A stretch of DNA of 64,000 bases, taken from an uncultured Psychromonas sp. GTDB taxonomy: Bacteria > Pseudomonadota > Gammaproteobacteria > Enterobacterales > Psychromonadaceae. The translations under genes were made by a program, and so were the position numbers. The notes under the pieces were generated by a model. It saw only the letters and a program-made list of their open reading frames with translations, did not search any database and was not told the origin of the DNA. Shown here one piece after another: positions 1 to 9,457 of this stretch (position 1 is its first letter; every line of letters begins with the position of its first letter). Where the stretch lies: contig NZ_CANLFB010000007.1 in the NCBI RefSeq assembly GCF_947489755.1, positions 97,568 to 161,567 on the forward strand, given 5' to 3'.

Positions 1-639
1 ATGACGGCTTTATGTCACGGTATTGTTTTAGGGATCATGGGCTTCGGTTTATTAATTGCCTATACAACACAAGTTGCCGTACTTTTTGCTGCCTTTGGTT
101 ACTTTATTTATGTTGGTGTATATAGCCTGTATATGAAACGTAATTCAGTGTATGGCACGTTTATCGGTAGCTTATCGGGTGCAGTACCGCCTGTTGTTGG
201 TTATTGTGCGGTGACTGGTCAGTTTGATATGGGGGCATTAATACTATTGGTTATGTTTAGCTTATGGCAAATGCCACATTCATATGCGATTGCTATTTTC
301 CGTTTTAAAGATTACCAAGCAGCGAATATCCCTGTATTGCCAGTTGCTCAAGGTATCGATAAAGCAAAACGCCATATCGTATTGTATATCGCAATATATA
401 CGTTAGTTGTGATGTTATTGCCAATCAATGGTTATACAGGAGCTGCCTTTATGGCTGTCGCTTGTACCACTAGTTTTTGGTGGTTATTAATGGCATTGAG
501 AGGCTATCGTCGTAATATTGATGTTAGTGGTTGGGCTCGCCAAGTGTTCGCTTTCTCTATTGTTAATATTACCGCATTGAGCATTGCAATGGCGGTAGAC
601 TATCAGAGTATGGCACCACATATCATCGGATTTAACTAA
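1..639 (+). CDS. cyoE: Protoheme IX farnesyltransferase (heme O synthase), 5'-truncated by the window edge
   Basis: This integral membrane prenyltransferase converts heme B to heme O by adding a farnesyl group, supplying haem-copper oxidases. Only the C-terminal 212 residues are present; E. coli CyoE has about 296, so roughly 85 residues with the first Asp-rich motif lie left of the window. The methionine at base 1 is probably internal. Visible family signatures are the [13 protein letters not shown] block, the [19 protein letters not shown] block and several hydrophobic helices. A Rho-independent terminator follows 50 bp after the stop, so this is the last gene of its operon, presumably a cytochrome oxidase assembly cluster that is not visible. 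Confidence 0.93.
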   Translation: MTALCHGIVLGIMGFGLLIAYTTQVAVLFAAFGYFIYVGVYSLYMKRNSVYGTFIGSLSGAVPPVVGYCAVTGQFDMGALILLVMFSLWQMPHSYAIAIFRFKDYQAANIPVLPVAQGIDKAKRHIVLYIAIYTLVVMLLPINGYTGAAFMAVACTTSFWWLLMALRGYRRNIDVSGWARQVFAFSIVNITALSIAMAVDYQSMAPHIIGFN

Positions 640-691
640 CCCATCTTTAGCGCTTTTACTACGACGCGCGATACGTAAATGATGTCAATAG

Positions 692-726
692 AAAGGCCTA
701 GGGTTAACACTCTAGGCCTTTTTTTC
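692..726 (+). terminator. Rho-independent terminator after cyoE
   Basis: A perfect stem AAAGGCCTAG / CTAGGCCTTT with a 10-base loop runs into seven T residues. It lies 53 bp past the cyoE stop and closes that operon. Confidence 0.85.
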
Positions 727-1116
727 TAATGGCTAGCTTTTAATTACTGAATCAAAATAGAGAGATAGTGCAGAGGTAAGCGTTTAAGCTTATAAATAAA
801 AAATTATAAAGAAAAGTTATAGAGATAAAGTAATGAAGATATTAAATGCGTCAATAATAGACAAGCACAGTATATTTAATATCTACTCATTGATGACCTG
901 AATTAGCTTAGGAGAGTTATTTACAGGCGCAAAATATGAAGTTATTCGCAATCAATTTTCCATTATCCAGAAGTGGTTATTAATCAGAATTAGTTTCACT
1001 CAGATAAGTTTGTTATTCAATACAGTGAAATGGCCCTCATTAAACAAGCAAAAGGCTATTGATACAAAGAATTATTTATAGGGTCAGTAATAGCGAAGTA
1101 GAGTAGAGGAAGTTTA

Positions 1117-1144
1117 TAGGCTGTTATTGTTTATTAACAGCCTA
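1117..1144 (-). terminator. Inverted repeat, probable terminator of yajR
   Basis: A perfect 10-bp stem TAGGCTGTTA / TAACAGCCTA with an 8-base loop sits 21 bp past the stop of the leftward transporter gene. The U tract on the minus strand is weak, so termination is likely but not certain. Confidence 0.45.
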
Positions 1145-1165
1145 TTACATGATTATTTACAGGGG

Positions 1166-2536
1166 CTATTTAGGTTGGTTAAGTAACGCTTTAATATCAG
1201 CAATATTAACTATTTTTTCATCTATTTTTAAGTAGGCTATCGCTTCAGTAAATACAATTGTTGCTTCAATGACACCTGGCATATTAATTAATTGTTCAGC
1301 AACTTCACCTGCTTGCTTTTCATTTTCAACATTAATGGCAAAGCTGAAGTTTTTTGATTTCTTAAGCGGTTTCATACCCATTGTGACTAGCAGCCATATT
1401 GCACTAATAACAGCCATGACTAAGAAGATAGCTTGCTCACCAAAACTACTGGCAATTAGACCACCTAAAACACCACCCGTAAACGCACCTAAAAACTGAC
1501 TACTAGAGTAGATGCCCATAACACTACCTTTCACACCTGCAGGTGCAATTCGCGATAGGATTGACGGCATAGTCGCTTCCAAATAGTTGAAGGCCGTGAA
1601 GAACATGATCACTAATACCACTAAACTTGCAAAGCTCATTGGTAAATACCATAAAAGGAACAGAGCTAATGTCAGCAATAAGACGGAAGCCGACAACATC
1701 TGTTTCTCTTTTTGCTTTTTGATTGCATAGATCATGAATGGCACCATGAAAAAGAATGAGCCAATTAACGTAGGTAGATATAACTGCCAATGATCTTCAA
1801 GCATTAAACCACTCGCTACAAACTGCTTAGGCAAAGTAATAAAGCAGGCTGTCATCGCCATATGGAGGGTGAATACACCAAAGTTGAGGCGTGATAATTG
1901 AGGATGACGAATCAATCGTTTAAGTTGTGCTGGCAGAGCGACACTATCCCCTTTCGGCGCTTTATTGACAGAATGAGGTACCATAAATTGAATCAATAAC
2001 ATTGCGAATATAGTGAGCACTGCGATAAACCAAAATAAGCCACTCAAACCAAATGCTTTAGCTACTATTGGGCCTACAACCATTGCTATAGTGAATGATA
2101 AACCAATAAACATACCAATTGTTGCCATTACTTTCGGGCGTTGTTCTTCACGACTTAAGTCGGCTGCTAATGCTAATATGGCACTGGCAATTGCCCCCAT
2201 ACCTTGTAAAGCTCGACCAAACACAACACCATAAATAGTGTCTGACATGGCTGCAACAATACTGCCTAATAAAAAGACTAATAAACCGATTAAAATGATT
2301 GGTTTTCTGCCATATTTATCTGACAGAATACCCATTGGAATTTGTAGCATCGCTTGTGTTAAACCATAAGCTCCAATCGCTAAACCAATCCACATCGGGC
2401 TGTATCCTGCTAATTGTTCTCCATAAATAGCAAAAACAGGAAGGATCATAAATAGGCCAAGCATGCGGAGACCAAAGACAGCTGCAAGCGAAAATGCCGC
2501 TCTCTTTTCAATACTATTTAAACCAGTAGCACTCAT
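1166..2536 (-). CDS. yajR: Major facilitator superfamily transporter, YajR type
   Basis: A 456-residue proton-linked MFS efflux protein of the inner membrane. The first roughly 390 residues form twelve hydrophobic helices. The MFS motif A between helices 2 and 3 reads GILSDKYGRKP (near residues 70-80), and motif C-like glycines occur in helix 5. The last 60 residues form a soluble domain like the ferredoxin-fold YAM domain that distinguishes E. coli YajR from other drug transporters. The substrate is unknown even for the E. coli protein. The gene stands alone, leftward, with a stem-loop just after its stop. The start at 2536 gives a short N-terminus before helix 1, as in the family. Confidence 0.85.
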   Translation of the reverse strand: MSATGLNSIEKRAAFSLAAVFGLRMLGLFMILPVFAIYGEQLAGYSPMWIGLAIGAYGLTQAMLQIPMGILSDKYGRKPIILIGLLVFLLGSIVAAMSDTIYGVVFGRALQGMGAIASAILALAADLSREEQRPKVMATIGMFIGLSFTIAMVVGPIVAKAFGLSGLFWFIAVLTIFAMLLIQFMVPHSVNKAPKGDSVALPAQLKRLIRHPQLSRLNFGVFTLHMAMTACFITLPKQFVASGLMLEDHWQLYLPTLIGSFFFMVPFMIYAIKKQKEKQMLSASVLLLTLALFLLWYLPMSFASLVVLVIMFFTAFNYLEATMPSILSRIAPAGVKGSVMGIYSSSQFLGAFTGGVLGGLIASSFGEQAIFLVMAVISAIWLLVTMGMKPLKKSKNFSFAINVENEKQAGEVAEQLINMPGVIEATIVFTEAIAYLKIDEKIVNIADIKALLNQPK

Positions 2537-3019
2537 AAAATATATTAACTCTATCGTAGTGGAACCCTAGGCATAGAACTATGTCAGGAGGGAAAAGCAT
2601 TTTATCACGCAACCACTGTCAATCAACCTCAAAGTCTTTAAGGTTAAATTGTTTTAAAATTATATCGCGTTTTATGTCTCAGACTTTTATAGCCAAAGTT
2701 ATATTTAAAATATTTGTGTTAGCAATTATTCTTTGAATCCAAGTTCAATAGTAGATGTTTATGATAGAAAGAATGTAGAGCACTTTTTAAGGATGCTAAT
2801 AAAATCCTAAAAGAGGGAATTATATACGATATGGGAGCGAGAATTTTTATGTTTGAGCGATCAAATAAGCAAAAAAGTAATGAATGAGAAAGAAGGTGAT
2901 TGAATTTATTTTAATTAAAATACTTATTAATAGTTCGATAACTGAAATGATTTTTATATCTTAAATTTAAGATATAAAAAAACCGTAACAAAAATTAATC
3001 TATTACGGTTTCTAAAATG
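2537..3019. other. Intergenic region with a perfect palindrome
   Basis: No gene is visible here. A/T-rich sequence holds a perfect palindrome TATCTTAAATTTAAGATA at about 2956-2973, directly beside the tRNA terminator. The yajR promoter should lie near the left end but no box is convincing. Confidence 0.5.
2976..3012 (-). terminator. Terminator of the tRNA gene
   Basis: On the minus strand the stem AAACCGTAA / TTACGGTTT is followed by a run of T residues, 8 bp past the tRNA CCA end. Confidence 0.75.
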
Positions 3020-3096
3020 TGGTGGCCCTTCCCCGACTCGAACGGGGGACCTGACGATTATGAGTCGTATGCTCTAACCAACTGAGCTAAAGGGCC
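3020..3096 (-). tRNA. ileX: tRNA with CAU anticodon, probably tRNA-Ile2 (lysidine-modified, reads AUA)
   Basis: A 77-nt cloverleaf with encoded CCA. The acceptor stem is GGCCCTT / AAGGGCC, the D arm AGCTCAGTTGGTTAGAGCA, the anticodon loop CTCATAA (anticodon at 3060-3062) and the T arm CCCCG TTCGAGT CGGGG. A CAU anticodon can mean initiator Met, elongator Met or Ile2. The first base pair is G-C and the D arm is not initiator-like. C4-G69 and C5-G68, the CGACTCATAATCG anticodon arm and the overall sequence resemble E. coli ileX rather than metT. In E. coli ileX also lies close to rpoD. Isoleucine is therefore preferred over elongator Met, by inference. Confidence 0.85.
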
Positions 3097-3212
3097 TTAA
3101 TTTGTGGGCTGATTATATAAGCTACTCATTTATCTGTCTAGTTTATTCAGTTTGATTGCTTATTTAATCAGCGCTCTATGCGTTATTATTATTTAAATAA
3201 ATGAATGTACAT

Positions 3213-3238
3213 AAAAAATCCTACCGAAGTAGGATTTT
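3213..3238 (-). terminator. Terminator of the rpsU-dnaG-rpoD operon
   Basis: On the minus strand AAAATCCTAC TTCG GTAGGATTTTTT forms a stable stem with a UUCG tetraloop and U tract, about 50 bp past the rpoD stop. A second perfect 7-bp stem (GTTATCG / CGATAAC) lies between at 3243-3262. Confidence 0.85.
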
Positions 3239-3286
3239 AATGGTTATCGCAGTGACGATAACTTGTTTGTTACTTTATTTATTAAT

Positions 3287-5131
3287 CTATTCGTCTAAGA
3301 AGCTACGAAGTTGTTCGCTGCGACTTGGGTGACGAAGTTTACGTAATGCTTTTGCTTCAATTTGACGAATACGTTCACGTGTTACATCAAACTGCTTGCC
3401 TACTTCTTCAAGTGTGTGGTCAGTATTCATATCGATACCAAAACGCATACGTAGTACTTTAGCTTCACGAGCCGTTAAGCCTTCTAATACATCATTCGTT
3501 GCATTTTTTAGGCTTTCGCTTGTTGCGCTATCTACTGGCAATGCAATAGTTGTATCTTCAATGAAGTCACCTAAGTGTGAATCTTCATCATCACCAATCG
3601 GTGTTTCCATTGAAATTGGCTCTTTAGCTATTTTCAATACCTTACGAATTTTATCTTCAGGCATCATCATGCGTTCAGCTAATTCTTCAGGCTGTGGCTC
3701 ACGCCCCATTTCTTGTAACATTTGACGAGAGATACGGTTAAGTTTATTAATCGTTTCAATCATGTGTACTGGGATACGAATCGTACGTGCTTGGTCAGCA
3801 ATAGAACGAGTGATTGCTTGACGGATCCACCATGTAGCATAAGTTGAGAATTTGTAACCACGACGGTATTCAAATTTATCAACGGCTTTCATTAGGCCGA
3901 TATTACCTTCTTGGATTAAATCTAAGAACTGTAAACCACGGTTAGTGTATTTTTTAGCAATCGAGATAACTAGACGTAAGTTAGCTTCGACCATTTCTTT
4001 CTTAGCACGACGCGCTTTAGTTTCACCAATGCTCATTGCACGAGATATTTCTTTTAAGTTAGTAATACTGAGTGTGCTTTCCACTTCGATTGCTAACATT
4101 TTACGAATACAACGCTCTAAGTCTTCTTCAGACTCTTTAATACCGGCAACGAAAGCTTCCTTACCAGCTAATAGTGTTTCTAACCATGCGCTGTTGGTTT
4201 CATTGCCTTTAAACATTTTAATAAAATCTGCTTTAGGCATTTTGCATTGCTCAACACAGATTTTTAGAATTAAACGTTCTTGAACACGTGCTGCATTCAT
4301 ATTACCGCGTATCAGTTTTACCATGCGGTCAAACTGTTTAGGGATCAATTTAAATTGTTGGAAGTATTCAGCTTGGTCAGCTATCGCAGTTAATGTATCT
4401 GCATGTTTACGACCATTTTTAGTAATTGATTTTTCAACAATATTATTTAAACGACGTAGTTCAGCAAACTTCTCTGCTGCTTCTTCAGGACAAGGGCCTT
4501 TAGGACCTTCCTCCTCTTCTTCGTCATCATCTCCATCAGTATCGTCTTCTTCTAATTCTTTTTCTGATAATTCAGAACCGATATTAGTTGCGCTAACTGC
4601 TTGAGTCATATCATCATTTGGATCAATGAAGCCACTGATTAAATCAGTTAATTTCATTTCTTCAGCTTCGTAGCTATCGTAGTTATCTAATAAGTTACGG
4701 ATAGTTGCTGGATATTCAGAAACTGAATTTTGTACTTCTTTGATGCCTTCTTCGATACGTTTAGCGATAACAATTTCGCCTTCACGTGTCAGTAGTTCTA
4801 CTGTACCCATTTCACGCATGTACATACGTACTGGGTCAGTTGTACGACCAATTTCAGATTCTACAGTCGCTAGCACTTGTGCCGCGGCTTCTACTGCATC
4901 TTCATCAGGTTCGTCGTTATCTGTACCAGATAATATAAGATCGTCTGCATCAGGAGCAGTTTCAACAACTCGGATACCCATGTCATTGATCATTTGAATG
5001 ATATCTTCAATTTGCTCTGAATCCACGATATCTTGCGGAAGGTGGTCATTCACTTCTGCGAAGGTTAAGAAACCGTTCTCTTTACCTTTAATGATCAATT
5101 CTTTAAGTAGAGATTGAGGTGTTTGCGCCAT
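3287..5131 (-). CDS. rpoD: RNA polymerase primary sigma factor sigma-70
   Basis: The housekeeping sigma factor directs RNA polymerase to most promoters. About 614 residues match E. coli RpoD in length and order: region 1.1 (residues 1-80), the [11 protein letters not shown] start of region 1.2, a highly acidic Asp/Glu insert around residues 195-220, the region 2 core with the [10 protein letters not shown] melting helix, and region 4 with the helix-turn-helix [20 protein letters not shown] and the ending [13 protein letters not shown] place the start at the ATG at 5131 because [10 protein letters not shown] aligns with the E. coli N-terminus; an in-frame ATG three codons upstream (5140) is possible. 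It is the last gene of the leftward ribosome-primase-sigma operon. Confidence 0.97.
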   Translation of the reverse strand: MAQTPQSLLKELIIKGKENGFLTFAEVNDHLPQDIVDSEQIEDIIQMINDMGIRVVETAPDADDLILSGTDNDEPDEDAVEAAAQVLATVESEIGRTTDPVRMYMREMGTVELLTREGEIVIAKRIEEGIKEVQNSVSEYPATIRNLLDNYDSYEAEEMKLTDLISGFIDPNDDMTQAVSATNIGSELSEKELEEDDTDGDDDEEEEEGPKGPCPEEAAEKFAELRRLNNIVEKSITKNGRKHADTLTAIADQAEYFQQFKLIPKQFDRMVKLIRGNMNAARVQERLILKICVEQCKMPKADFIKMFKGNETNSAWLETLLAGKEAFVAGIKESEEDLERCIRKMLAIEVESTLSITNLKEISRAMSIGETKARRAKKEMVEANLRLVISIAKKYTNRGLQFLDLIQEGNIGLMKAVDKFEYRRGYKFSTYATWWIRQAITRSIADQARTIRIPVHMIETINKLNRISRQMLQEMGREPQPEELAERMMMPEDKIRKVLKIAKEPISMETPIGDDEDSHLGDFIEDTTIALPVDSATSESLKNATNDVLEGLTAREAKVLRMRFGIDMNTDHTLEEVGKQFDVTRERIRQIEAKALRKLRHPSRSEQLRSFLDE

Positions 5132-5227
5132 AGGTACCATCCAAAAAGTAGTCGTAAAATGTGGTGTAAATGGGAAAAAATATAAGCGCTCGATTATACG
5201 CCTAAATTAAATTTTATGCTAATCCCA

Positions 5228-6976
5228 TTAATGTTGTTTTTGTTCTTTAAGAAGTTGAGCCAATTGCACTGTTTCTTCTGTTGTTAAAATATCACCCTGT
5301 CTTGATTTTTGTTTTAAAAATTCAATACGTTGGGTTAGATGTAACGATAAAAAATTATCTAATATATCAAAAAACACTTGCTCATATTTATCTTCTTGAA
5401 CTTGATTTTTCCAAGTCGCTAGGGTGATTAACTGTTTTTCTTGCGGCTCACCGCGCCAATGTTCTAATAACTGTCCTGTAGATAGATGGGGTGTCACTCT
5501 GCATATTTCAAGTAGTGAATTTAAAAGAGTTAAACCTGGTATCTGCATTTCTTGAAATTCTGGGATTTTTGCTAGTTGATAAGCCATCTGAGGCTTTTGT
5601 AATAATAATGATATCGCTAAACGCATTGGTGTTATTTTTTGTGATGTTTGCTTTCGTTCAACTGTTGCAGCAGCAGGTAATAATTTTTTTAATCCTTCTT
5701 TTTCAATACCTAACAAGCTAATTAGGCGTGTTTCCATCATTTGTCTAAACACTGAATCAGGTAATTTAGTGAGTAATGGAATTGCTAGCTGTGCTAATTT
5801 TGATTTACTATCGGCACTGCGCATATCAACTTGCGATAATAAGTGCTGATATAAAAAATCAGATAAAGGCATGGCTTGATCAATCAGTTTTTCAAAAAAT
5901 TCTTTGCCTTCTTTCTGTACTAAACTATCTGGATCTTCACCGTCAGGTAAAAACATAAAGCGTAGTGTTCGACCATCTTGAATCGAGGGCAGGGCATTTT
6001 CAAGTGCACGCCACGCCGCTGTACGTCCTGCACTATCACCATCGAAACAACAAACAACTTCACTGGTTTGTCTGAATAATAATTGAATATGATCGGGTGT
6101 AGTCGCTGTACCTAAAGATGCAACGGCGTAGTTAATATCAAACTGACCTAATGCAACGACATCCATATAACCTTCAACGACTAAGATACGTTGAACGTCT
6201 TTCTCGTATTGTTTGACTTGATATAAGCCATAAAGTTCTTTGCCTTTATGAAATATAGGTGTTTCAGGTGAGTTTAAATATTTTGGTGTTGTATCATCAA
6301 AAACACGCCCACCGAAACCAATCACTCGACCACGTCGATCATGAATAGGGAACATTAAGCGATCACGAAAGCGATCGTAACTACCGCCACTCTCTTTACT
6401 GATCAACATACCTGCATCGACTAATTGCTGTTCAGTTTGTTTGTTGATCGCAAATTTTTTGCGTACTTCATCCCAACCATCAGGCGCATAACCAATTTGA
6501 AAATATTTGGCTGTTTTACCTGATAATCCTCGATTCTTTAAATAATTGATTACTTTTTCGCTATTACTATGAGTGCGCAGTTGTTGCTGATAAAAGCGAG
6601 TGATGTCACCCATTAACTGATAAAGATCTTTTCTGTCAACATAAGTGGTTGGTGATTGTGTTTGTCCTGAATCTTCTCGAGGTATGTCAATGGATAACGA
6701 TTCTGCTAGCACTTCAACGGCATCAACAAATTCAATGCCATCATATTCCATTAAAAAAGATAAAACGTTACCGCTTACTCCACAGTTAAAACAATGATAA
6801 AACTGTTGATCTGGACTTACTGAGAACGTTGAGTCGTTATTACCATTATGGAAAGGACAACGTGCACGGTAGCTTTTGCCTTTTTTCTTCAATTTAAGAC
6901 GGCTATCAATTACATCAACGATATCAGTACGTGAGATTAGATCGTCAATGAAATTTTTAGGAATACGGCCGGCCAT
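5228..6976 (-). CDS. dnaG: DNA primase
   Basis: Makes RNA primers for replication and contacts the DnaB helicase through its C-terminus. The 582 residues show a CHC2 zinc-ribbon (C40, H43, C62, C65), the polymerase core with the conserved EGYMDV at residues 268-273, the acidic pair FDGDSAGR near residue 311 (TOPRIM fold), and a helical helicase-binding tail. Length agrees with E. coli DnaG (581). It lies between yqeY and rpoD, as in Vibrio and relatives. A terminator-like hairpin upstream at 7187-7224 probably reduces its transcription relative to rpsU. Confidence 0.97.
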   Translation of the reverse strand: MAGRIPKNFIDDLISRTDIVDVIDSRLKLKKKGKSYRARCPFHNGNNDSTFSVSPDQQFYHCFNCGVSGNVLSFLMEYDGIEFVDAVEVLAESLSIDIPREDSGQTQSPTTYVDRKDLYQLMGDITRFYQQQLRTHSNSEKVINYLKNRGLSGKTAKYFQIGYAPDGWDEVRKKFAINKQTEQQLVDAGMLISKESGGSYDRFRDRLMFPIHDRRGRVIGFGGRVFDDTTPKYLNSPETPIFHKGKELYGLYQVKQYEKDVQRILVVEGYMDVVALGQFDINYAVASLGTATTPDHIQLLFRQTSEVVCCFDGDSAGRTAAWRALENALPSIQDGRTLRFMFLPDGEDPDSLVQKEGKEFFEKLIDQAMPLSDFLYQHLLSQVDMRSADSKSKLAQLAIPLLTKLPDSVFRQMMETRLISLLGIEKEGLKKLLPAAATVERKQTSQKITPMRLAISLLLQKPQMAYQLAKIPEFQEMQIPGLTLLNSLLEICRVTPHLSTGQLLEHWRGEPQEKQLITLATWKNQVQEDKYEQVFFDILDNFLSLHLTQRIEFLKQKSRQGDILTTEETVQLAQLLKEQKQH

Positions 6977-7186
6977 TTTGGAGTCCTGTAAAGAGAAAAG
7001 TCAGTAGTATACTCGTTACTATTATAACGATACAAGATATCTAAACTGAATATATTATAGAGAGAAATTGACTGTGATTGGTTCAATCAATATTGGTCTT
7101 TATTTGAAACCGGTAATGCTAGGAACTAAGAACCAATAAACCTTAAAGGCGTCAGTTGTTTACTTTAAAAGTTTATATATTAAAAC

Positions 7187-7224
7187 AAAAAAGCCCCAGA
7201 CTTAAACTAAGCTGGGGCTTTTTT
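7187..7224 (-). terminator. Internal terminator or attenuator between yqeY and dnaG
   Basis: On the minus strand the stem GCCCCAG / CTGGGGC is followed by TTTTTT. It lies inside the operon, comparable in role to the terminator between rpsU and dnaG in E. coli, which keeps primase levels low while S21 is abundant. The symmetric A tract lets it work in both directions. Confidence 0.8.
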
Positions 7225-7246
7225 AATCAGAGACGAGAGTAAATGT

Positions 7247-7690
7247 CTACTTTAAGTTTGCTCTTACAAGCGAACTAACTTGAGCCATATCTGCTCTTCC
7301 CTGAATGTCTTTTTGGAGTAGCCCCATCACTTTACCCATATCTTGCATGCCTTGTGCACCAGAAGATGCTATTGCTTGCTTAATAAGTGTTTCAACTTCT
7401 TCCGAAGTGAGTGCTTGAGGTAAAAACTCTTCTAAGATAGCAAGTTCTGTTTTTTCAATATCAGCAAGATCATGTCGTTCAGCTTTTTCAAACTGACTAA
7501 TTGAATCCTTACGTTGTTTTACTGATTTAACTAATACTGCTGTAACAGCGTCGTTATCCAGTTCAACTTGATCGTCAAGTTCAATTTGCTTCACAGCGGC
7601 TATTAACGAGCGGATAGTCAATAAGCGGACTTTATCCTTTGCGCGCATTGCAAGCTTTTGCTCTTCTTGTAATCTTGTTTTTAAAGACAT
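7247..7690 (-). CDS. YqeY/GatB-domain protein
   Basis: A 147-residue soluble protein of the YqeY family, which shares the helical tail domain of the GatB/Asp-tRNA-Asn amidotransferase subunit. Recognisable features are the N-terminal KTRLQEEQKLAMRAKDK segment, the SVKQRKDSISQFEKAERHDLA helix and the C-terminal GKVMGLLQKDIQGRADM motif. Its molecular role is not settled; tRNA-linked activity is presumed from the domain. It lies 18 bp downstream of rpsU, the usual position in marine gammaproteobacteria, and is separated from dnaG by a terminator. Confidence 0.9.
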   Translation of the reverse strand: MSLKTRLQEEQKLAMRAKDKVRLLTIRSLIAAVKQIELDDQVELDNDAVTAVLVKSVKQRKDSISQFEKAERHDLADIEKTELAILEEFLPQALTSEEVETLIKQAIASSGAQGMQDMGKVMGLLQKDIQGRADMAQVSSLVRANLK

Positions 7691-7708
7691 CGAGAACCTT
7701 TAACTATT

Positions 7709-7924
7709 CTAGTATAGACGAACGCGACGAGCGTTATCACGAGAAAGTTTTTTCAAGTGACGTTTAACAGCTGCTGCTTTAGCACGTTTGCGAACTGTAG
7801 TAGGTTTTTCGAAGAATTCACGTTTACGTGTTTCTGCTAAGATACCTGCTTTTTCACAAGAACGTTTAAAACGACGTAGTGCTACGTCAAATGGTTCGTT
7901 TTCACGAAGTTTAATTACTGGCAT
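7709..7924 (-). CDS. rpsU: 30S ribosomal protein S21
   Basis: A small, very basic 71-residue protein of the small subunit platform, needed for initiation on natural mRNAs. [20 protein letters not shown] and the ending [14 protein letters not shown] match the family nearly perfectly. The reading frame is open 15 codons further upstream, but the family start is the ATG at 7924. It is the first gene of the rpsU-yqeY-dnaG-rpoD operon and is preceded by a sigma-70-like promoter. Confidence 0.97.
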   Translation of the reverse strand: MPVIKLRENEPFDVALRRFKRSCEKAGILAETRKREFFEKPTTVRKRAKAAAVKRHLKKLSRDNARRVRLY

Positions 7925-7984
7925 ATGCCTATTACCTTTATGGTTACGGTCGTAAATTGACCAGTGCATTTAAATTGGTGCGAG

Positions 7985-8014
7985 ATTTTAATCCTATTTG
8001 GGGGATAATGTAAA
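7985..8014 (-). promoter_or_regulatory. Predicted sigma-70 promoter of the rpsU operon
   Basis: Reading leftward, TTTACA (8014-8009) and TAAAAT (7990-7985) are separated by 18 bp, placing the transcription start about 55 bp upstream of the rpsU ATG. Confidence 0.5.
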
Positions 8015-8216
8015 GAAATTCCGCATTAATTTTAATTTAAAAAGTATAAAGATCCTAATGATCTTCAGATCTGCATTTTATAATGAAGATCGTTAAAAAA
8101 AGCAATCTTTACTGTGCTTTTCCGCTAGAATGCGTTTAATTTTTTATTTAGTTCTTTATTTTATTTAGTTAATTTCGCTTTATTAATTAAATATTACAGT
8201 TATGAGGTTGTTTATT

Positions 8217-9242
8217 ATGCGAATTTTGGGCATTGAAACATCATGCGATGAAACGGGTATTGCCGTTTATGATGATCAACAAGGTTTATTGTCTCACCAA
8301 TTATATAGTCAAGTTAAGTTACATGCTGATTATGGTGGTGTGGTGCCTGAATTAGCATCACGAGATCATGTTCGTAAAACAATTCCACTTATTAAAGAAG
8401 CGCTTGAGCTTGCTAATTGTACTAAAGATGACATTGATGCGATTGCTTATACTGCTGGGCCTGGTTTAGTGGGAGCTTTGTTAGTGGGGTCTTGTATTGG
8501 GCGTAGTTTAGCGTTTGCATGGGATAAACCTGCCATCGCAGTGCACCACATGGAAGGTCACTTACTCGCACCTATGTTAGAAGACAATAAACCAGACTTT
8601 CCGTTTGTTGCATTATTAGTATCAGGTGGACATACCTTATTAGTTCAAGTTGATGATATCGGTGAATATACTTTATTAGGTGAAAGTATTGATGATGCTG
8701 CTGGCGAAGCGTTTGATAAAACGGCTAAGTTATTAGGATTGGATTACCCTGGTGGCCCGCGTTTAGCCAAAATGGCTGAACAAGGCGTTGCTGGTCGCTT
8801 TAAGTTTCCACGTCCGATGACGGATAGACCGGGTTTAGACTTTAGTTTTAGTGGTTTAAAAACATCTGCTGCCGTTACCATTGCGCGTGAAGGTAAAGAT
8901 GATCAAACACAAGCTGATATTGCTTATGCTTTTCAAGAAGCAGTGATTGATACGATTGCAATAAAATGTAAGCGTGCTTTAAAACAAACTGGCTTAAAAC
9001 GTTTAGTGGTTGCTGGCGGTGTAAGTGCTAATACGGCTTTACGTGAACAACTTGCTGTTACGATGAAAAAGTTAGGTGGTGAAGTGTTTTATCCTCGCAG
9101 TGAATTTTGTACCGATAATGGTGCAATGATTGCTTATGCGGGTATGCAACGTCTTAAAGCAGGGCATACTCAAGGGTTAGAAATAAAAGCTAAACCACGT
9201 TGGCCTTTACAAGATTTAGAAAGTGTTAACGCTTCGTTGTAA
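8217..9242 (+). CDS. tsaD: tRNA N6-adenosine threonylcarbamoyltransferase subunit TsaD
   Basis: Transfers threonylcarbamoyl to A37 of ANN-decoding tRNAs, working with TsaB, TsaE and TsaC. The 341-residue protein begins [14 protein letters not shown] and carries the iron-binding HHMEGH motif (H111, H115), the phosphate loops VSGGHT and [13 protein letters not shown], and the metal-binding C-terminal [13 protein letters not shown]. The frame opens five codons earlier (8202), but the ATG at 8217 matches family starts. It is divergent from rpsU, as in E. coli. TsaE of the same pathway lies 2 kb downstream. Confidence 0.97.
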   Translation: MRILGIETSCDETGIAVYDDQQGLLSHQLYSQVKLHADYGGVVPELASRDHVRKTIPLIKEALELANCTKDDIDAIAYTAGPGLVGALLVGSCIGRSLAFAWDKPAIAVHHMEGHLLAPMLEDNKPDFPFVALLVSGGHTLLVQVDDIGEYTLLGESIDDAAGEAFDKTAKLLGLDYPGGPRLAKMAEQGVAGRFKFPRPMTDRPGLDFSFSGLKTSAAVTIAREGKDDQTQADIAYAFQEAVIDTIAIKCKRALKQTGLKRLVVAGGVSANTALREQLAVTMKKLGGEVFYPRSEFCTDNGAMIAYAGMQRLKAGHTQGLEIKAKPRWPLQDLESVNASL

Positions 9243-9249
9243 ATAGTCG

Positions 9250-9287
9250 TATCTTAGCTAGTTAACTGATTTACTAGCTAAGATACT
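9250..9287 (+). terminator. Long perfect hairpin after tsaD
   Basis: A perfect 14-bp stem GTATCTTAGCTAGT / ACTAGCTAAGATAC with a 10-base loop starts 8 bp past the tsaD stop. The T tract is poor (TGTTTGGG), so it may protect the mRNA end or terminate inefficiently. Confidence 0.55.
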
Positions 9288-9457
9288 GTTTGGGACCGTA
9301 ACAACTGAAAGCTTCAAACACTAAGCTTAGCCATCAATCTAACTAACCATCAATCAAATTAACCATTAATCAAACTCAAACTATATATTCTTAAATCATT
9401 TTAAAGTGGGTCTCTAAACTCAATCTATAAACTGCACTTCAAAATTAATTCTCTAAA

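Larger units (their letters stand above)
640..1165. other. Intergenic region between cyoE and yajR
   Basis: Apart from the cyoE terminator at its left end and an inverted repeat at its right end, this 526-bp A/T-rich stretch shows no open frame, RNA gene or repeat that I can support. Confidence 0.6.

Noticed and set aside
3396..4997. Several long plus-strand open frames antisense to rpoD
   Set aside because: They are Ser-rich shadow frames of a strongly conserved gene, with no start signals.
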